Shown here piece by piece: positions 1 through 12,000 of a stretch of DNA of 64,000 nucleotides. The number at the start of each line of letters is the position of its first letter. Position 1 is the first letter of the stretch. The notes under the pieces are model-generated. The model saw only the letters and a program-made list of their open reading frames with translations. It was not told the DNA's origin and ran no database searches. This stretch comes from Xiphophorus maculatus (lineage: Eukaryota; Chordata; Actinopteri; Cyprinodontiformes; Poeciliidae). Where the stretch lies: the NCBI RefSeq assembly GCF_002775205.1, contig NC_036443.1, positions 17,088,373 to 17,152,372 of the forward strand, in the 5' to 3' direction. The position numbers were made by a program, and so were the translations under genes.

Positions 1-935
1 CCCCGAGATACTTGAACTCCTCCACTTGGGGCAGGATTTGCTAAATACCACAATAATCGCCAATATTATTATTATCTCCACTTGCAAAAGCCTAGATAAT
101 GATGGCATCCATTTGAAAGGTTTTAGTAGTTTGTGAATGGAGTTGTTTATGGATATATTTAAAGGCAACACCTTAACCCTGTCACTTTCTGGTGACATCT
201 TGGGGAAAAACATAAAACAAATTGGCCAACATATTAGAAATTGTGAACTGAAGAAAACTGCTGCATCCACTACTCAGATGCATGATGATACCACTGCTTA
301 GGAAGGAAATATGTGCTGTGTCCCAAGTATCAACTTTTTGTGTGAAACAAATGCCCTCATGGACAAGGACTTTAATTTTGTTGATATCTGAAATAGGGAG
401 AAATTTATTTTAATGCCAGACAGTCAGAAGAAACAGGTAACTTGTCTATTTCTGCAGCGTATGCAAAGTGGTTGCTGAAAAGTGTTAAACAGCAGCCACT
501 TTTCCATTAGCACTCAACAAATCACCAACAGAGACCATGAATCAAAGATGCAAATCTTGATAATTCTCTCTGCTTGCCTCGAATAGAAAACACAACATGG
601 CAGCGCCGACTCAAGACAAAGTGAGTGGTTGCACTGATCTCTAAACACACGTTAGCTGCTCGGTGTTACAGGGCAAAACGGGTTTAATTTGAATGCCAAG
701 CCCTCTAGCTATAGACTAACACCATAATCAAGTGAACCACAGCAGGACGCACACAAGCACAGAGAAAGACTTGCATCCACATTCTCTTCCCAAAGGAGAG
801 AATGAGAGGAAGATGGAATATCATCATCAAAAAGGGTTTATCTGACCTTTACTGCCATTAACCCCGCAGGGCATTGATCTGGTCTGCATACTTCTACCGA
901 AAAGAAAACTACATACATATAGATCAAAATGAAGA

Positions 936-1290
936 TATAGACTTAGACTTAGACTTGTACTTTATTGATCCCTTGGGAAGACTCCCTCAGGAAATTGAAG
1001 TTACCAGCAGCTCCCAGGCACACAGTAAGCAAAAGTGCAAAAGAATACAAAATACAAATTAAATACTAAGGTACACACCAAATGTGAGTAACCAAAACCT
1101 TAAATTATGCAAGAAAAACCTTAAATTATGCAAGAAACAAGAATATAGAATATAAATATGTGTGTCTATATCCAATTGCTTGGATAGTAATGAATGTCAA
1201 ATTGATTTCACTCTATAGCATACAAGTAGCAGTGATTCAAGTGGTGTGTGTGTGTGTAAATAACTAGAAAACGTATGTGTGACAGTGTTT
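936..1290 (-). mobile_element. Possible 5'-truncated LINE 3' end
   Basis: The left side shows a short (TTAGAC)n run, then TTTATTGATCCCTTGGGAAG and a region reading CTCCCAGGCACACAG. On the minus strand this resembles the 3' tail of a fish non-LTR retrotransposon ending in a simple repeat. The right limit and the family are uncertain. A 21-base unit is duplicated in tandem near 1098-1139. Confidence 0.35.
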
Positions 1291-2326
1291 ATGTGAGGAT
1301 GGAAAAGTTCCCAGATGGAATGGCTTGGCATTTCTTCCTCTCTCTCATTCTGGGTATTGGGAGACAGGAAGTGAGAGAGCCAGGGAAAAATAGCCCGATA
1401 TCCAGCAAAAAAAAAAAAGAAAAAAAAAAGAGGATTAAATAGGAAAGTGTGAAAAGAGAAAAAAAGAAGAAAAAATCAGATACAGCAAAATTGAGAATCA
1501 GTCCTACAGAAAAAGTTATATTCTGCAACCACCCTTGAAGATCGTCCAGGGTCTGTGTTGTGAAAGACTTTCTGCAGGCCAGTTTTATAACAGCAGTAAT
1601 CATCTTACAAATATGTGTAAAAACATCTCTTTCTAAAATCAATGTTATTCTTGGAAAAAAACAGGGTTCTATGATGATGGGAGCATGGGAAAAAAGTACC
1701 TCTGTGAAGAACACTTTTATAAAATTGTGACCTTGAGGTGTAAAATCTAAAATGGGTTGCTTCTTTCTCATTAATTACTTTAATTAGAGATAGACACATT
1801 CATAAGCAAACTGGGATGCTGCTTGGGGCTGGGCCAGCAGGGGGCACCGTAGAGTACTTGATATCTCAAACAGATTTTATATCTTAAAACTTCATATTTG
1901 TGGCTCCACTTGTCAAAAATAAGCCTCTGATTAAAAAGTTATGAATAGCAAAGATTCTTAATTTGTTTACAAACTTTGAAATTTAAAGGTTTTTTTTACA
2001 ATTCAAATGAACTGAGCTGCATTATGGACACAACTGCCAGACTAAATAAGTAAGATGGAAAATTTACTCTCTCATCATTTGAGGTGCTCTCATTTTAAAT
2101 GATAGTGTGACATGGGAATGGGGACCCAATGTAAATTCTCCTTAGGACTTTAATGCTGACGGGCTCTGACATAGTCTGCAGAAAGAATCTAAGTGTTTCT
2201 TGATTAACAAGACAATCTAAGGTCGAATAAATCCAATTGTGGGAGAACCCACTCATGCACAGGAACAACATGCAAACTCAACACAGAAAGACTGGGATTC
2301 GAACCCAAGACCTTCTTGCTGTAAGG

Positions 2327-2539
2327 CAGTGTTTCTCAATTCCGGTCCTCAGGCCCCCCTGCCCTGCATGTTTTAGGTGTTTCCCTTCTGCTACACACCT
2401 GGATTGAATCTATGGGTGATCAACAGGTTTCTGCAGCACTTGATGGTCATGCAATCATTTGAATCAGCTGTTCTGGAATAGAGGCACATCTAAAACATGC
2501 AGAGCAGGGGGGCCTGAGGACCGGAATTGAGAAGCACTG
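2327..2539. mobile_element. hAT-like MITE, copy 1
   Basis: This is a 213-base non-autonomous element. Its terminal inverted repeats begin CAGTG and match over about 26 bases (internal part TCAATTCCGGTCCTCAG). It is flanked by a perfect 8-base duplication, CTGTAAGG, at 2319-2326 and 2540-2547. An 8-base duplication and CAGTG-type ends are hallmarks of hAT elements. No transposase is encoded. Confidence 0.88.
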
Positions 2540-2587
2540 CTGTAAGGCAACAACAATGTCTCACTTCGCCACTGCGCAGCCTGTGTT

Positions 2588-2735
2588 TCCTAACAAATCT
2601 TAGATGCCTTCACAAACCAGCACGATTTATTTCGAGACTGAATTACACATGACTTGAGTTCTGAAGGAAATTGGTTTCACTGTATTTTATTTAGTGTTGA
2701 CAGAGTGAAGGGGGTTGTGACTTTTATCCCGTCTC
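2588..2735 (-). mobile_element. Tc1/mariner-like terminal-region fragment
   Basis: The string AATTGGTTTCACTGTATTTT, followed by a block near GAGTGAAGGGGG, matches the sub-terminal region of the family seen at 23345 and 48500. No ends or frame are present. It lies just right of the hAT-like MITE at 2327. Confidence 0.4.
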
Positions 2736-2989
2736 CACTGTTTTAATTATTTGATAACTAGCAGAAGACACATTTTCTGTGAACATTATTTATGGCCACC
2801 TGAAAGGGTGATTGTGAGGATTGCGAAGATTTACTTAATTATGCGTTTTACTAAATAATTTTCTCAACTTCCTATTCTTCCCTCCACCCCGAAAGCCAGA
2901 AAGTAGGCTGGCTTGTTAAGTTTATGGGCTAGACTCTCCAGACACGCAGTCATTCCCCGACACACACGCGGTGGTCTGACACGTTTCTC

Positions 2990-3174
2990 AGAGGAACGCA
3001 GTGCGGGAGAGGAACTGCGACTGGATGTGAGAGGGAGACGCCGCGACTATCCCTAAATGTGATGAAAATATAGCAGCTCGTCTTTAAATCTTCACAGGGA
3101 GAAGGGGGAGAAGGATAAAAAAAAACTCCTTAACCCTGTTTATTTCGGACTGAATATTTTATTTCTTCAAAAAG
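2990..3174 (+). promoter_or_regulatory. bgn: Probable bgn promoter and non-coding first exon
   Basis: A short stretch with several CpGs (about 2950-3055) is followed by a transcribed-looking segment that ends at a good donor, AAAG|GTAGGG, after 3174. The next acceptor that makes sense is the one before 9072, which leaves 15 bases of 5'UTR ahead of the bgn ATG. Biglycan genes have a non-coding first exon, so the layout fits. No convincing TATA box was seen, and the transcription start cannot be fixed from sequence alone. Confidence 0.35.
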
Positions 3175-3407
3175 GTAGGGAGTTTGACTACTTTATACTT
3201 TCTAAAGTAGTTTGATTTGACATTTTATTTTTGGCTAGTTAGTTTTGGTACTCTATCGATTGCTTCACATTAAGATTTTCTTTATTCATATTTTTCTTTA
3301 TTTTCAATGTAGGCTGCGTTTTATTGTTGCTATTCATACTATACAGAGCAAGCTATTGCATTAACACAAATCTAGACGTATAAACATGTAGAACTGTTGT
3401 TGGAAAG

Positions 3408-3512
3408 GAAAATATAAGAAAAGAAAAGAGAGGGAAGGAGAAGAGGATAAAAGAAAAGAAAACAGAAGAAAGGGAAATGGAAAGGAAAGCATAGAAAAGA
3501 ATAACTGCATAA
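3408..3512 (+). repeat. Polypurine tract
   Basis: About 100 bases of nearly pure A/G lie shortly after the proposed bgn first-exon donor. Such tracts can adopt triplex (H-DNA) forms, but nothing here shows that it does. Confidence 0.75.
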
Positions 3513-5459
3513 GAAAAGCTTATGCAGATATTCCACTCAACCTGTTAATTTGGTTGTTCATTTCTCGACATGCACACTAGATGGCGCAAATAATCTCCAC
3601 TCAGCTCAAAGGATGTGATAATTAAGTTGCATCAAACTTTCTAACGTCTGTCCCTCAATCAATACACCTTTACTTCTCAATAATCCCCGAATGCAAGAAA
3701 TTTCCGAGGTACAACATGCAACTCATTTCACAACCTAGTCCTGGACTCATAGTTATTTGTTACTTTATTGGGGTGTGTTACAGTAGACCAAACACCAATT
3801 GGGAAAAAAACAGCTCATGGATGAAGTACTTAGTCTGTTTGTAGACTGTTTTTGTTGTTTTTGTTTTTATTGTTGCCAAAAACTGTATTCATGAAACTAA
3901 ATATTTACAGTGTAGGGGCCCAAACTTCAGACTTCCTGAAAATTGGTCAGACAGTGGAAATTGATGGTGTGATGTGTGTATTTCCTGACCTTCCTCCCTG
4001 CCTGCCTATTAGCCAGTCTGTGGGTTGACCACTGTATACCTGCCAGTCTGTGTGCTCTCTAACTCCCTGTATGTCCATGTCTCTGTTTTAATTGTGTCAT
4101 ATCCTCTCTATGTTCTCTCTTTCGCTCTTTTGAAGGCTGAATTTTAAAATTGCTGCATCCAAGCAGTGGCTTTTTATTTAAATTCGTTTAGAGAGCCTCT
4201 CTGCTTTATTATTCTTACTTCAGAAAATCAGTACTCGTAGAGCAAAAAACATCTTCCCACAGGTGTGAATCTTCAGGTCTCACCAAATCTCTCTGCTGCT
4301 GAGAAATTTGACCCTCCTTCCATGTATCCGTGTTACTCTTTTTCTCCGCTCAGCTTTACTTGGGCCTCATCTCTGCAATGCTGGACAACTTGCCACCACA
4401 TCGAAGCTTGGCGGCACAACAGTAGCTGCCAAGCAGTTCCTTTTTTTAGGCACAGAACTCACCAAATTACAGCCGCTGGTGGCGTTAACTCCACCCGAGT
4501 GTGCTTACCGGACCCGCCTAGCAGTAACTGCCTTCATGTCAGAGGAGGACAAGAATTAGGGATTGCACAGAAGAGCGCTTGGCACAAAGAAGTGAAGGAA
4601 ATTGAGTCAAGTAGCCAGATTGCTTTCCACAGATTATTTGTGAACCACACGTTTATGTATATTCCATAAAGTCGTCGGTTTACCACATGCAAAGGGCTTG
4701 TGTACATTCAGCTATTTGCATTTTATATGTCCAGAGTTTATTGCAGCTTGGATCAAGTTCAGAACGGCAACACTACCCTAAATGAAAACACCGATTAAGT
4801 CCTTGCACTGGTGTACCAATAAGTGTCTAATATTTCATGCTCAGTCAGCACTAAGATCAGCTTAAGCAACCATGTGATTTTAATCAGCACGCAGTGTTGA
4901 CGTGGCAGCTGCCAATACAGCAGCTATTAGGTGCCAGCTGGCACTTGGTAAGCCCCCCTTCAGCTCACCTTAACTTGACTGTAAAAACAGCATTTACTTT
5001 GAGGAAAGATGAAATAAAGAAGTGTTGTACGTGTTGACCAGAATTGTGGAGGGTTGAGGCATGTCCACCCTTAGGGATTTCTAGCAGCGCCAATGAGTAG
5101 TTAGGACCTGTCCAGACCACAGAGACAACACTTTTTGTAGAATTGATGATTTTATAAAATCTCAAACTTACTTAAATGTTGTAACTCTTCCAGAAGTTTA
5201 AATGATTAAGCTCACTAAAGAAACTTAGACGACTTAACTGCTGAATTATGTTTTAGCTACTGTGTACAGAAAAACAAAAGGTTTCCGGTTTCTCTTGGCT
5301 GGCAGGACTGCATCAAGGAGTTTCAGTCAGGAGGAGAAAGCTGCACCTTCCATTAACTGATTCATCATTACTTTGGGAAGCTTTATATCAATATAAGACA
5401 GGAGAATCTTGTCAGCTTCAATGCATGCCTGCGTAGTTCCAGATAGATTTACATGTTAC

Positions 5460-5621
5460 GGGGCATGCTGTGGTGGCGCAGGGGGTTAGTACACCCCACG
5501 TTTGGAGGCCTTAGTCCTCGACGCGGACGTCGTGGGTTCGACTCCCGGTCCTGACAAAAAATACCAGCCACTAGCGCTGCAAAAACTCTTCGGAGAAAAA
5601 AATGGAAAAAAAAAAAAAAAA
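5460..5621 (+). mobile_element. tRNA-derived SINE with target-site duplication
   Basis: The element starts with a tRNA-like head that carries a pol III A box (TGGCGCAGGGGGTTAG) and B box (GGTTCGACTCC), and it ends in a poly(A) run. It is flanked by a perfect 15-base duplication, agatttacatgttac, at 5445-5459 and 5622-5636. The exact duplication points to recent insertion. It lies in bgn intron 1 (if the upstream exon is right), in the sense direction. Confidence 0.88.
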
Positions 5622-8600
5622 AGATTTACATGTTACAGGGTTTATTATGTACTTTTCAGGTGAATATATAGCTAACATGTATGTTCTAGAATTTAGAAAG
5701 AGTATATTCCTGAACTTTTAGCTGTGTACTAAATTCCTTTTACTTGACATGTTTCCAGAACTTCCAAGGTCATTTCTGGATTGTACTACATTCTCTCCAG
5801 GTTTTCTTTAGGGAATTACTGGGTACTCTCCTTTAATGTTCATGGAACTTTATGATTACAGTCTTGAAACTCATGAGGTACTTTTCTGCAACTTCAAGGT
5901 CCCTTTCTTGAGCTTACCAGTCATTTTACTGGTTACTTTCCTGGGCATTAGTGGTTACCTTGCTGTAATTTCCTGGGTTCTTTCAGGAGTCAGGCTGTAT
6001 TACGAAGTGGGTCTTAAAAGGGTTCTTAGCAAGTAGGTATCCTCTAGTGTTATGTATTTTTTAAAACCCATTTTGGTACTTTTCCTGGAAGTTACTGGAT
6101 ACTTAAAGGAACCAAGATTTATTTGAAGGAGACAATATTAAAATGTTTGCTGAAGTACGAATATTTTTCATCCACTAATTTCCAGTGTAGTACCTCCTGC
6201 ATTCTGGAAAGTAACCTTCAAGTAAACCTTCAAGCACTTGGAAAGTGCTTGAGTGCTTCAGAAAGTAACTTTCAATTTCCAGGAAAGAACAGACAGTATT
6301 TTTGCAGTGCTAACCTTTGACTTTAGCCATGTAGAGCAGTAACAAGACTGTTGATGTATAACTCCCACATTCTGTTTGTGTCTCTCGTTACCCAACTCTA
6401 TTTTTTTGGTCCTTTTTCATTCTCCTGTCTAACCCTACGCCCAGCCCTCTGAACTCACATACACTCTATTCACAGCCCCACACATTATAGCAAGGCAGAA
6501 ATAGCCGCATATGCATGCATCCATCCATTAAACCATTCACGGCCATTGGGTGGAAGGAAAGCTGAAGCAACAACAATTAAAATCTCTGCCTTTGGTTTGT
6601 TTTCATCAGTGCCGGATGTTTGACAGCTTGCAGCTTAACTGAAGGGAAAGATGAGGAATTTATGTGCACAAACAGTAGAGCCAGATAAAAGTGGTTATTA
6701 GGGCAGCTTGATTGTGGGATGTAGTTTAGTCTTATCGTCATGTTGTGTTTATAGCAGCTCTATACGTCAGAAGAGCTGATGAGAGACTGTACTGGCTCAC
6801 ATCTGCTTGTTTCCCTCAATCACACCCAGCCCTTCTGCAACTCTTTGTCTGCTACTGTAGCCCTGTAAAGCTAGACAAAAACTGCCCCACAAGTTGGAGT
6901 GCTGGTGTCACAATGCAAAGAATAAACGGCTAAAATTGTCAGTCTATAAATAAATCTGGTGTACAACCTAGCTCTTTTGTGCATCTTTGTATGTTGCATG
7001 TCATTATGTGATGTTGACTCTATATGCTCTCCCTGTGTCCTCTTGGCTGCATTCTTCTGGTTAAGTCAAGGCCAGTGGTGTTTTCTTTCTTTTCTACAAA
7101 ATGGTATAATTTGGCAGCTATTTTTATTACAAAGACCAGTCTGCAGTGAGCCATTTATTCATGCTTTCAGCCCAGGTTCACATCATGCATGGTCTCTTTG
7201 TCTCATTGCCTTGAATTCTCCCAAATAGTAGCAAGTATTTCTTTGAATAGAGTTAAAACCCCTTTAGTTGCAGAGAGGATTGCATGAACGGCTTTTAAGT
7301 ACAATCCGACGTACTATAAATGGATTAACGTCTTTGGATAAAATATATGGGGAATTGAGTTTAAGCATATTTAGAACAGGACACTAAACATTTAGATGTA
7401 TTTATAGTAAAATGAGGCACAATAGACCATTACAACAATAAAAAGGCACATTTAGATATCTGGAAGTAAATAACCCAAATTCCTCTTACATCATTCTTCT
7501 TTGTCATCCATCCTTCAATCACTTTTAACTCTGACAATAAGATAACCTTCACCGTACACTCCTGCAGCTTGACTTAGATATCATGTTATTTCACAGTAAG
7601 ATTCCTTAACAAACGTACTGTTTGTGTCCTACATATTAACAACAAGACTTTCCAGCCTACACACAAGAAACAACAGACAAGGTCAGAGGAGGAACTGGCA
7701 TGACAAGGCTAGAGATTACAGGCTTTCAGGTCATCCATGTGTCTTGTATGGGAGTCGGTTTTACTTAATTGGATTAGCCCCAAGGCTCACAGTTCCTGCT
7801 GTCCAAATCAATTGACCAAGTAAAATTTGGGTCATCCATGAACTATTTTTTTGTCTACATTTACAGGTTGAGTTCACCTATTGGTTTGTCAAGTCGCTGC
7901 AGAAAAGGCCAAGAAAGCAAACAAACAGACACAAACATGTTTAAAGTCCTGGGGACCTTGATTAGTGTGTAGCAAGTGTGTGTGTGTGCATGTGCACACA
8001 ACTCTGACATCATGGAGACTGTGTTTCACAATATCCAGACACTTCCTCGCAAGTGAATGGCCTGCTTTGTTGCAAAGCCTGATTTAAAGGAATAAACCTT
8101 TCCATCATTTTAGGTAATACATTCTTTGCTATCTGATTGGACAGTGAGCAAATGACTCACTTTGCCGGGAACATTGGAGGCAGTAGTGAAAATTTGGTGT
8201 GGTAGGAGACATTTTCCCTTGCTGGGTCATTTTCTGGCACGTGGGACAGGGGGAATGAGTGCATTTCTCCTCTTTAGCCTCCAGCCTGAGTCTGCTTGTG
8301 AGGTGTGGTGTAAACAGTAGGGCCCTTGTAATTAAGGATAAGTAGACCATTTCATAATATCCTTCGACCACTTCATTGACTCCACGTCAGTGACAGGATT
8401 TCCCAGTTGGGAGGGTCAAAACATTGGAAATGAGGCACTGTCTGTATGTAACATTGAATGCATCACCTGTATATTTCAAATAAGTTTACAGTCCTCTGCA
8501 CCTGTAGAAGGAGGTCAAGACAAAATCTTTTGCTTGAGATCATTTGCAGCAGTTAATTTAAGCTTTTCCAAAACGATGCACCATGACAGAAAATATGCAT

Positions 8601-9071
8601 CACTTTGCCTCATTTTCAATCCATTTTAACAGTTTTTTTTACCAAAGGTTTTCCAAACCTGATTAAGCTTTATCATCACTGGTTTTAAAGTGTGAATGAA
8701 ATACCTCCGTTGCATGCAAAGTAATAAAGGTTACAGAGCATTTGTTGTTTTAGTCATAAAAAACCCCAACTTAAAATATGCATTCAGATGAGGTCAGTTT
8801 GTCAGATTAAAAGTGTATGTCTTCATTAGCTGTAAGTGGAAAATCATCATAATTAACAGAAATAAAGGTTTTCAAACATTCAGCTGTGTGTAATTCGTGT
8901 GCATAATGTTTTCATTTAGTTATGCAATTCCTAAAATTAGTGTTATTCCAATTTAATGAATGGGTCTTTATTTGACACAATCAAAGTTTTGAGAATAAAA
9001 GGCATTCCATGTGCCTACATTCATATTCAGTAAAACTCACACTGCTCTCCCATTTCTCTATGTTTTCCCAG

Positions 9072-9086
9072 GTGTCTTCATCTAAG
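9072..9086 (+). other. bgn: 5'UTR part of bgn first coding exon
   Basis: The acceptor TTTTCCCAG ends at 9071, and the 15 bases after it lead to the start codon at 9087. This short leader shows that the 5'UTR must be completed by at least one upstream non-coding exon. Confidence 0.7.
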
Positions 9087-12000
9087 ATGTTGCCACATTG
9101 CTCCCTTTTGTTATTGCTGTGTGCAGCCCAGCTGCTCTCTAGCTCCTCCGCTTTGCCCTTTGAACAGAGGGGCTTTTGGGACTTTGCCCTGGACAGTCTG
9201 GAGAACGGCGGGATGATGTCGATGGTGAGGGATCAGGAGGAAGGCTCAACCACGGAGGAGATCCTCACTCCCGACGTTCCCATGTGTCCATTTGGATGCC
9301 ACTGCCAGCTTCGGGTCGTCCAGTGCTCGGACCTCGGTTAGTGAGAGTGCATGTGAAGACACCAAGTAGGCAAACAGAACAAGGAAATGTTGAAACTCAG
9401 ACACATGAAGGCACTACTTTAATGGCTGAGGAGCACAGAGTAATCTAGTTTTACAAAGTTAGAAATTGGGTCAAAAAGAGGCAGTTTCTCCCTCCTGGTT
9501 ATGCTGTTATGTTTTTACTGGGAAAAACATTTCCTTTAGGGATTATGTGTTCCAGTTTTTTTTTATGTAGATGCTCAGTGGGAGATAACACTAAAGAGAA
9601 AAAATGTAATAAAAAAAAGGCTGGATCAACAACATCAGGGGTGGTGGAGAAAAATGAATTATTTTTGCATTAAAAACAGGATCTCTGTCATTTCCTTACT
9701 GACTTTGGAGAAGGGTTTATGTTTTGTTTTGTTTGTCAGACCACATGCTAATTATTTGATTAAATCCAAGATGGAGGGACATGGATTTTAAGATGAAGGG
9801 CAGGATACAAAATTATGAAAAGTTTAGCACGAGAAGGCTTTCCAGATCTAAATGAAGGATCTTATACTGTTATGATTTCCCTTCTGGTATTACTGTTTGA
9901 TCAAACAAGATGAAATCTTAATATATACTACTTTTATGCAAATAAATTACACTCAATTATATCAAAAGCTTTATTATGTGCCTCAGTCGTTTTAGGATTC
10001 TGTTTATATTTCAGCATCCTGTGGATATTCAAAGTGCAAACAGTTTTCCCTTTGTGGGAGCAGTTAAAGTCCTCTAGCCGTCCTATAAATAAAAAAGTGT
10101 CTCCGTGATATTTTTGCCATTAAGCTCCAATAAGAAATCTGTCTTTAGACAAGATGGTTTTGTTGAATCATCATTTTAAAAGCTCTGTATATTTACTGTC
10201 CTCAGTCTTTTCTGCAGCGGGTAAATGTGGAAGCGTATAATTTCCGAGATGTCAAGTGCTTATTTAGAACAGATGTATTTTGGTGGTGGCGTCTGTCTCC
10301 TCTCAGCCTGCATCCCAACATGATGTTGAGAATTTGTGTTGGTGAGGGACCGGGGGGTTTAGTGGGTGAAAGGGTTGTCAGTTTGTGTTTAAGCTTTGGG
10401 ATTTGTGGCTGATATGGGTGACGAGTTGCGGTGTGGGGTTTTGAAGTTTAAAGGATCCACTTGATTAGGGTCTTGGTGAGTTTTTTTTTTGTTTTTTTTT
10501 TTGTGATGCAGGCATGCAAAATAAATTTGGAGGGTTACGTGCAGAAAGCCGAATGAAATGAGCCGTATGTTAATGTTGCAGAGACGGTTGCAAGACATTT
10601 TACATTCAGATGCGAGATTTTTTTTTCACCTTGATGGAAGTTCACTAGTAGACACACTGTCAACACAAAAACAAGCTGGAAATACTCACAAATGTTATAG
10701 TTGTACTTGGCTATTGAAAGAAAAATATCAGGTCTTTCCTTTCTTGGTTCACAGTGTCTTCATTATGGAAGTCACTGGTTTTAAAGAGTAATTCATAAAC
10801 AAGAAACGTTGCAAAAGAAATGTTATTGGTTCCTGCCATCTGATTCAGTCCTTGCCTTCAAAATATTGATGTGTTTAAGAGAACTAACAGTTAAGCCCAA
10901 AATGAATAAACCCCTGGCCAAGTTGGGCTTTTAAGTTCAATCTTTTAATTTGACTGACATTACTTCTGACTTGGAAATAGTATAGATGATTTGGAGGGAT
11001 GGGAAGGAGGACTTAGAGACTTGTAGCTCATCACCAAACATGAATTGGTAAAATCCAGTGGAAACATGCAAAAGATTGCCAGCGTTTTTAAAAAGCATTT
11101 GATTTCTGCAATGCCAATGAAGATCTTTCTTTTTATAGATTGTTGAGAAATGAATAAATTTTTCATGTAAATTGATATTTCATTACATTGTTTTATGATC
11201 TTTTGAGAGAGGTCTCCTTTTTGCCTGGGAAACAAACTTTTTGTTTGAATGAAAATGACTAACTCTAAATCTGCCAGGGGTTTGAATAAATTTGGGTATA
11301 ACTCTTGATTGACATTTGTTTTTTACATCAAAAGGAATAATTAACCAACTTTATTTATAATATAATCCATGAAAGAGGAAGACTTTTATCTTACCCTTAA
11401 AGTCTGAGCTTTATTTGAAGATCCAATAAAATAAAAATTTTTTTCTCAGTGATTCACAAAAAAAAAATGATACTATTTATGAGCAATCTACCTTTGGAAT
11501 GATATGCTGTATGAAATTTTTGAAGATTGCTTATTTTGAAAGGTTAGGTAGATTCTTGTTCATGACTGGTTTAGTTCTGCTGGTAATGTGGAACCATAAT
11601 CTAAATTGCTATTGACTGATACTTCAGTTTGACTTTTGAAAGTTCATATAATGTTTACTTCTAAAGTTTAAATTACAGTGTGTTGCCGATGTTGGCTTAA
11701 ACAAGGTTGGTTATTGAATTCTTCTTTTGTAATAAGTAACATATGGTAGAAAAAGTGTATCATCCTTCATTTGAAACAACAAATGAATGAATCTGAATTC
11801 TGCATTTGAGTACCATAACCAAACATAAAATTTTTAAAAATCATATTTTTTCCCAAGAATATTTAGTATTTTTGTGACCGCACTGCATTACTCTTTGTAG
11901 ATTCACCAGTGGCAAAAACTGAATAATTTCCTGGATGAAGCCACTGCAGCAGGTCTCCTAGCTTTGAGTGGGTGTGGTAATTACCAGAGGAAGCTGCTCA

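Larger units (their letters stand above)
1..2989. other. Intergenic sequence left of bgn
   Basis: No coding exon is supported here. The first 40 or so bases look like the end of a dispersed repeat cut by the window edge. The region also holds the possible LINE tail, an A-rich low-complexity patch (about 1405-1480), one hAT-like MITE and a Tc1-like fragment. Confidence 0.6.
3175..9071 (+). other. bgn: Presumed bgn intron 1
   Basis: Apart from the polypurine tract and the SINE, nothing with coding character was seen. The intron status depends on the proposed non-coding first exon. Confidence 0.45.

Noticed and set aside
5470-5560. Possible tRNA gene (A and B boxes)
   Set aside because: The boxes belong to a SINE with a poly(A) tail and target duplication. 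The sequence does not fold as a complete tRNA, and it continues beyond the tRNA length.
9009-9086. Upstream in-frame ATG for bgn
   Set aside because: It lies before the acceptor that ends at 9071, so it is intronic. The signal peptide starts at 9087.
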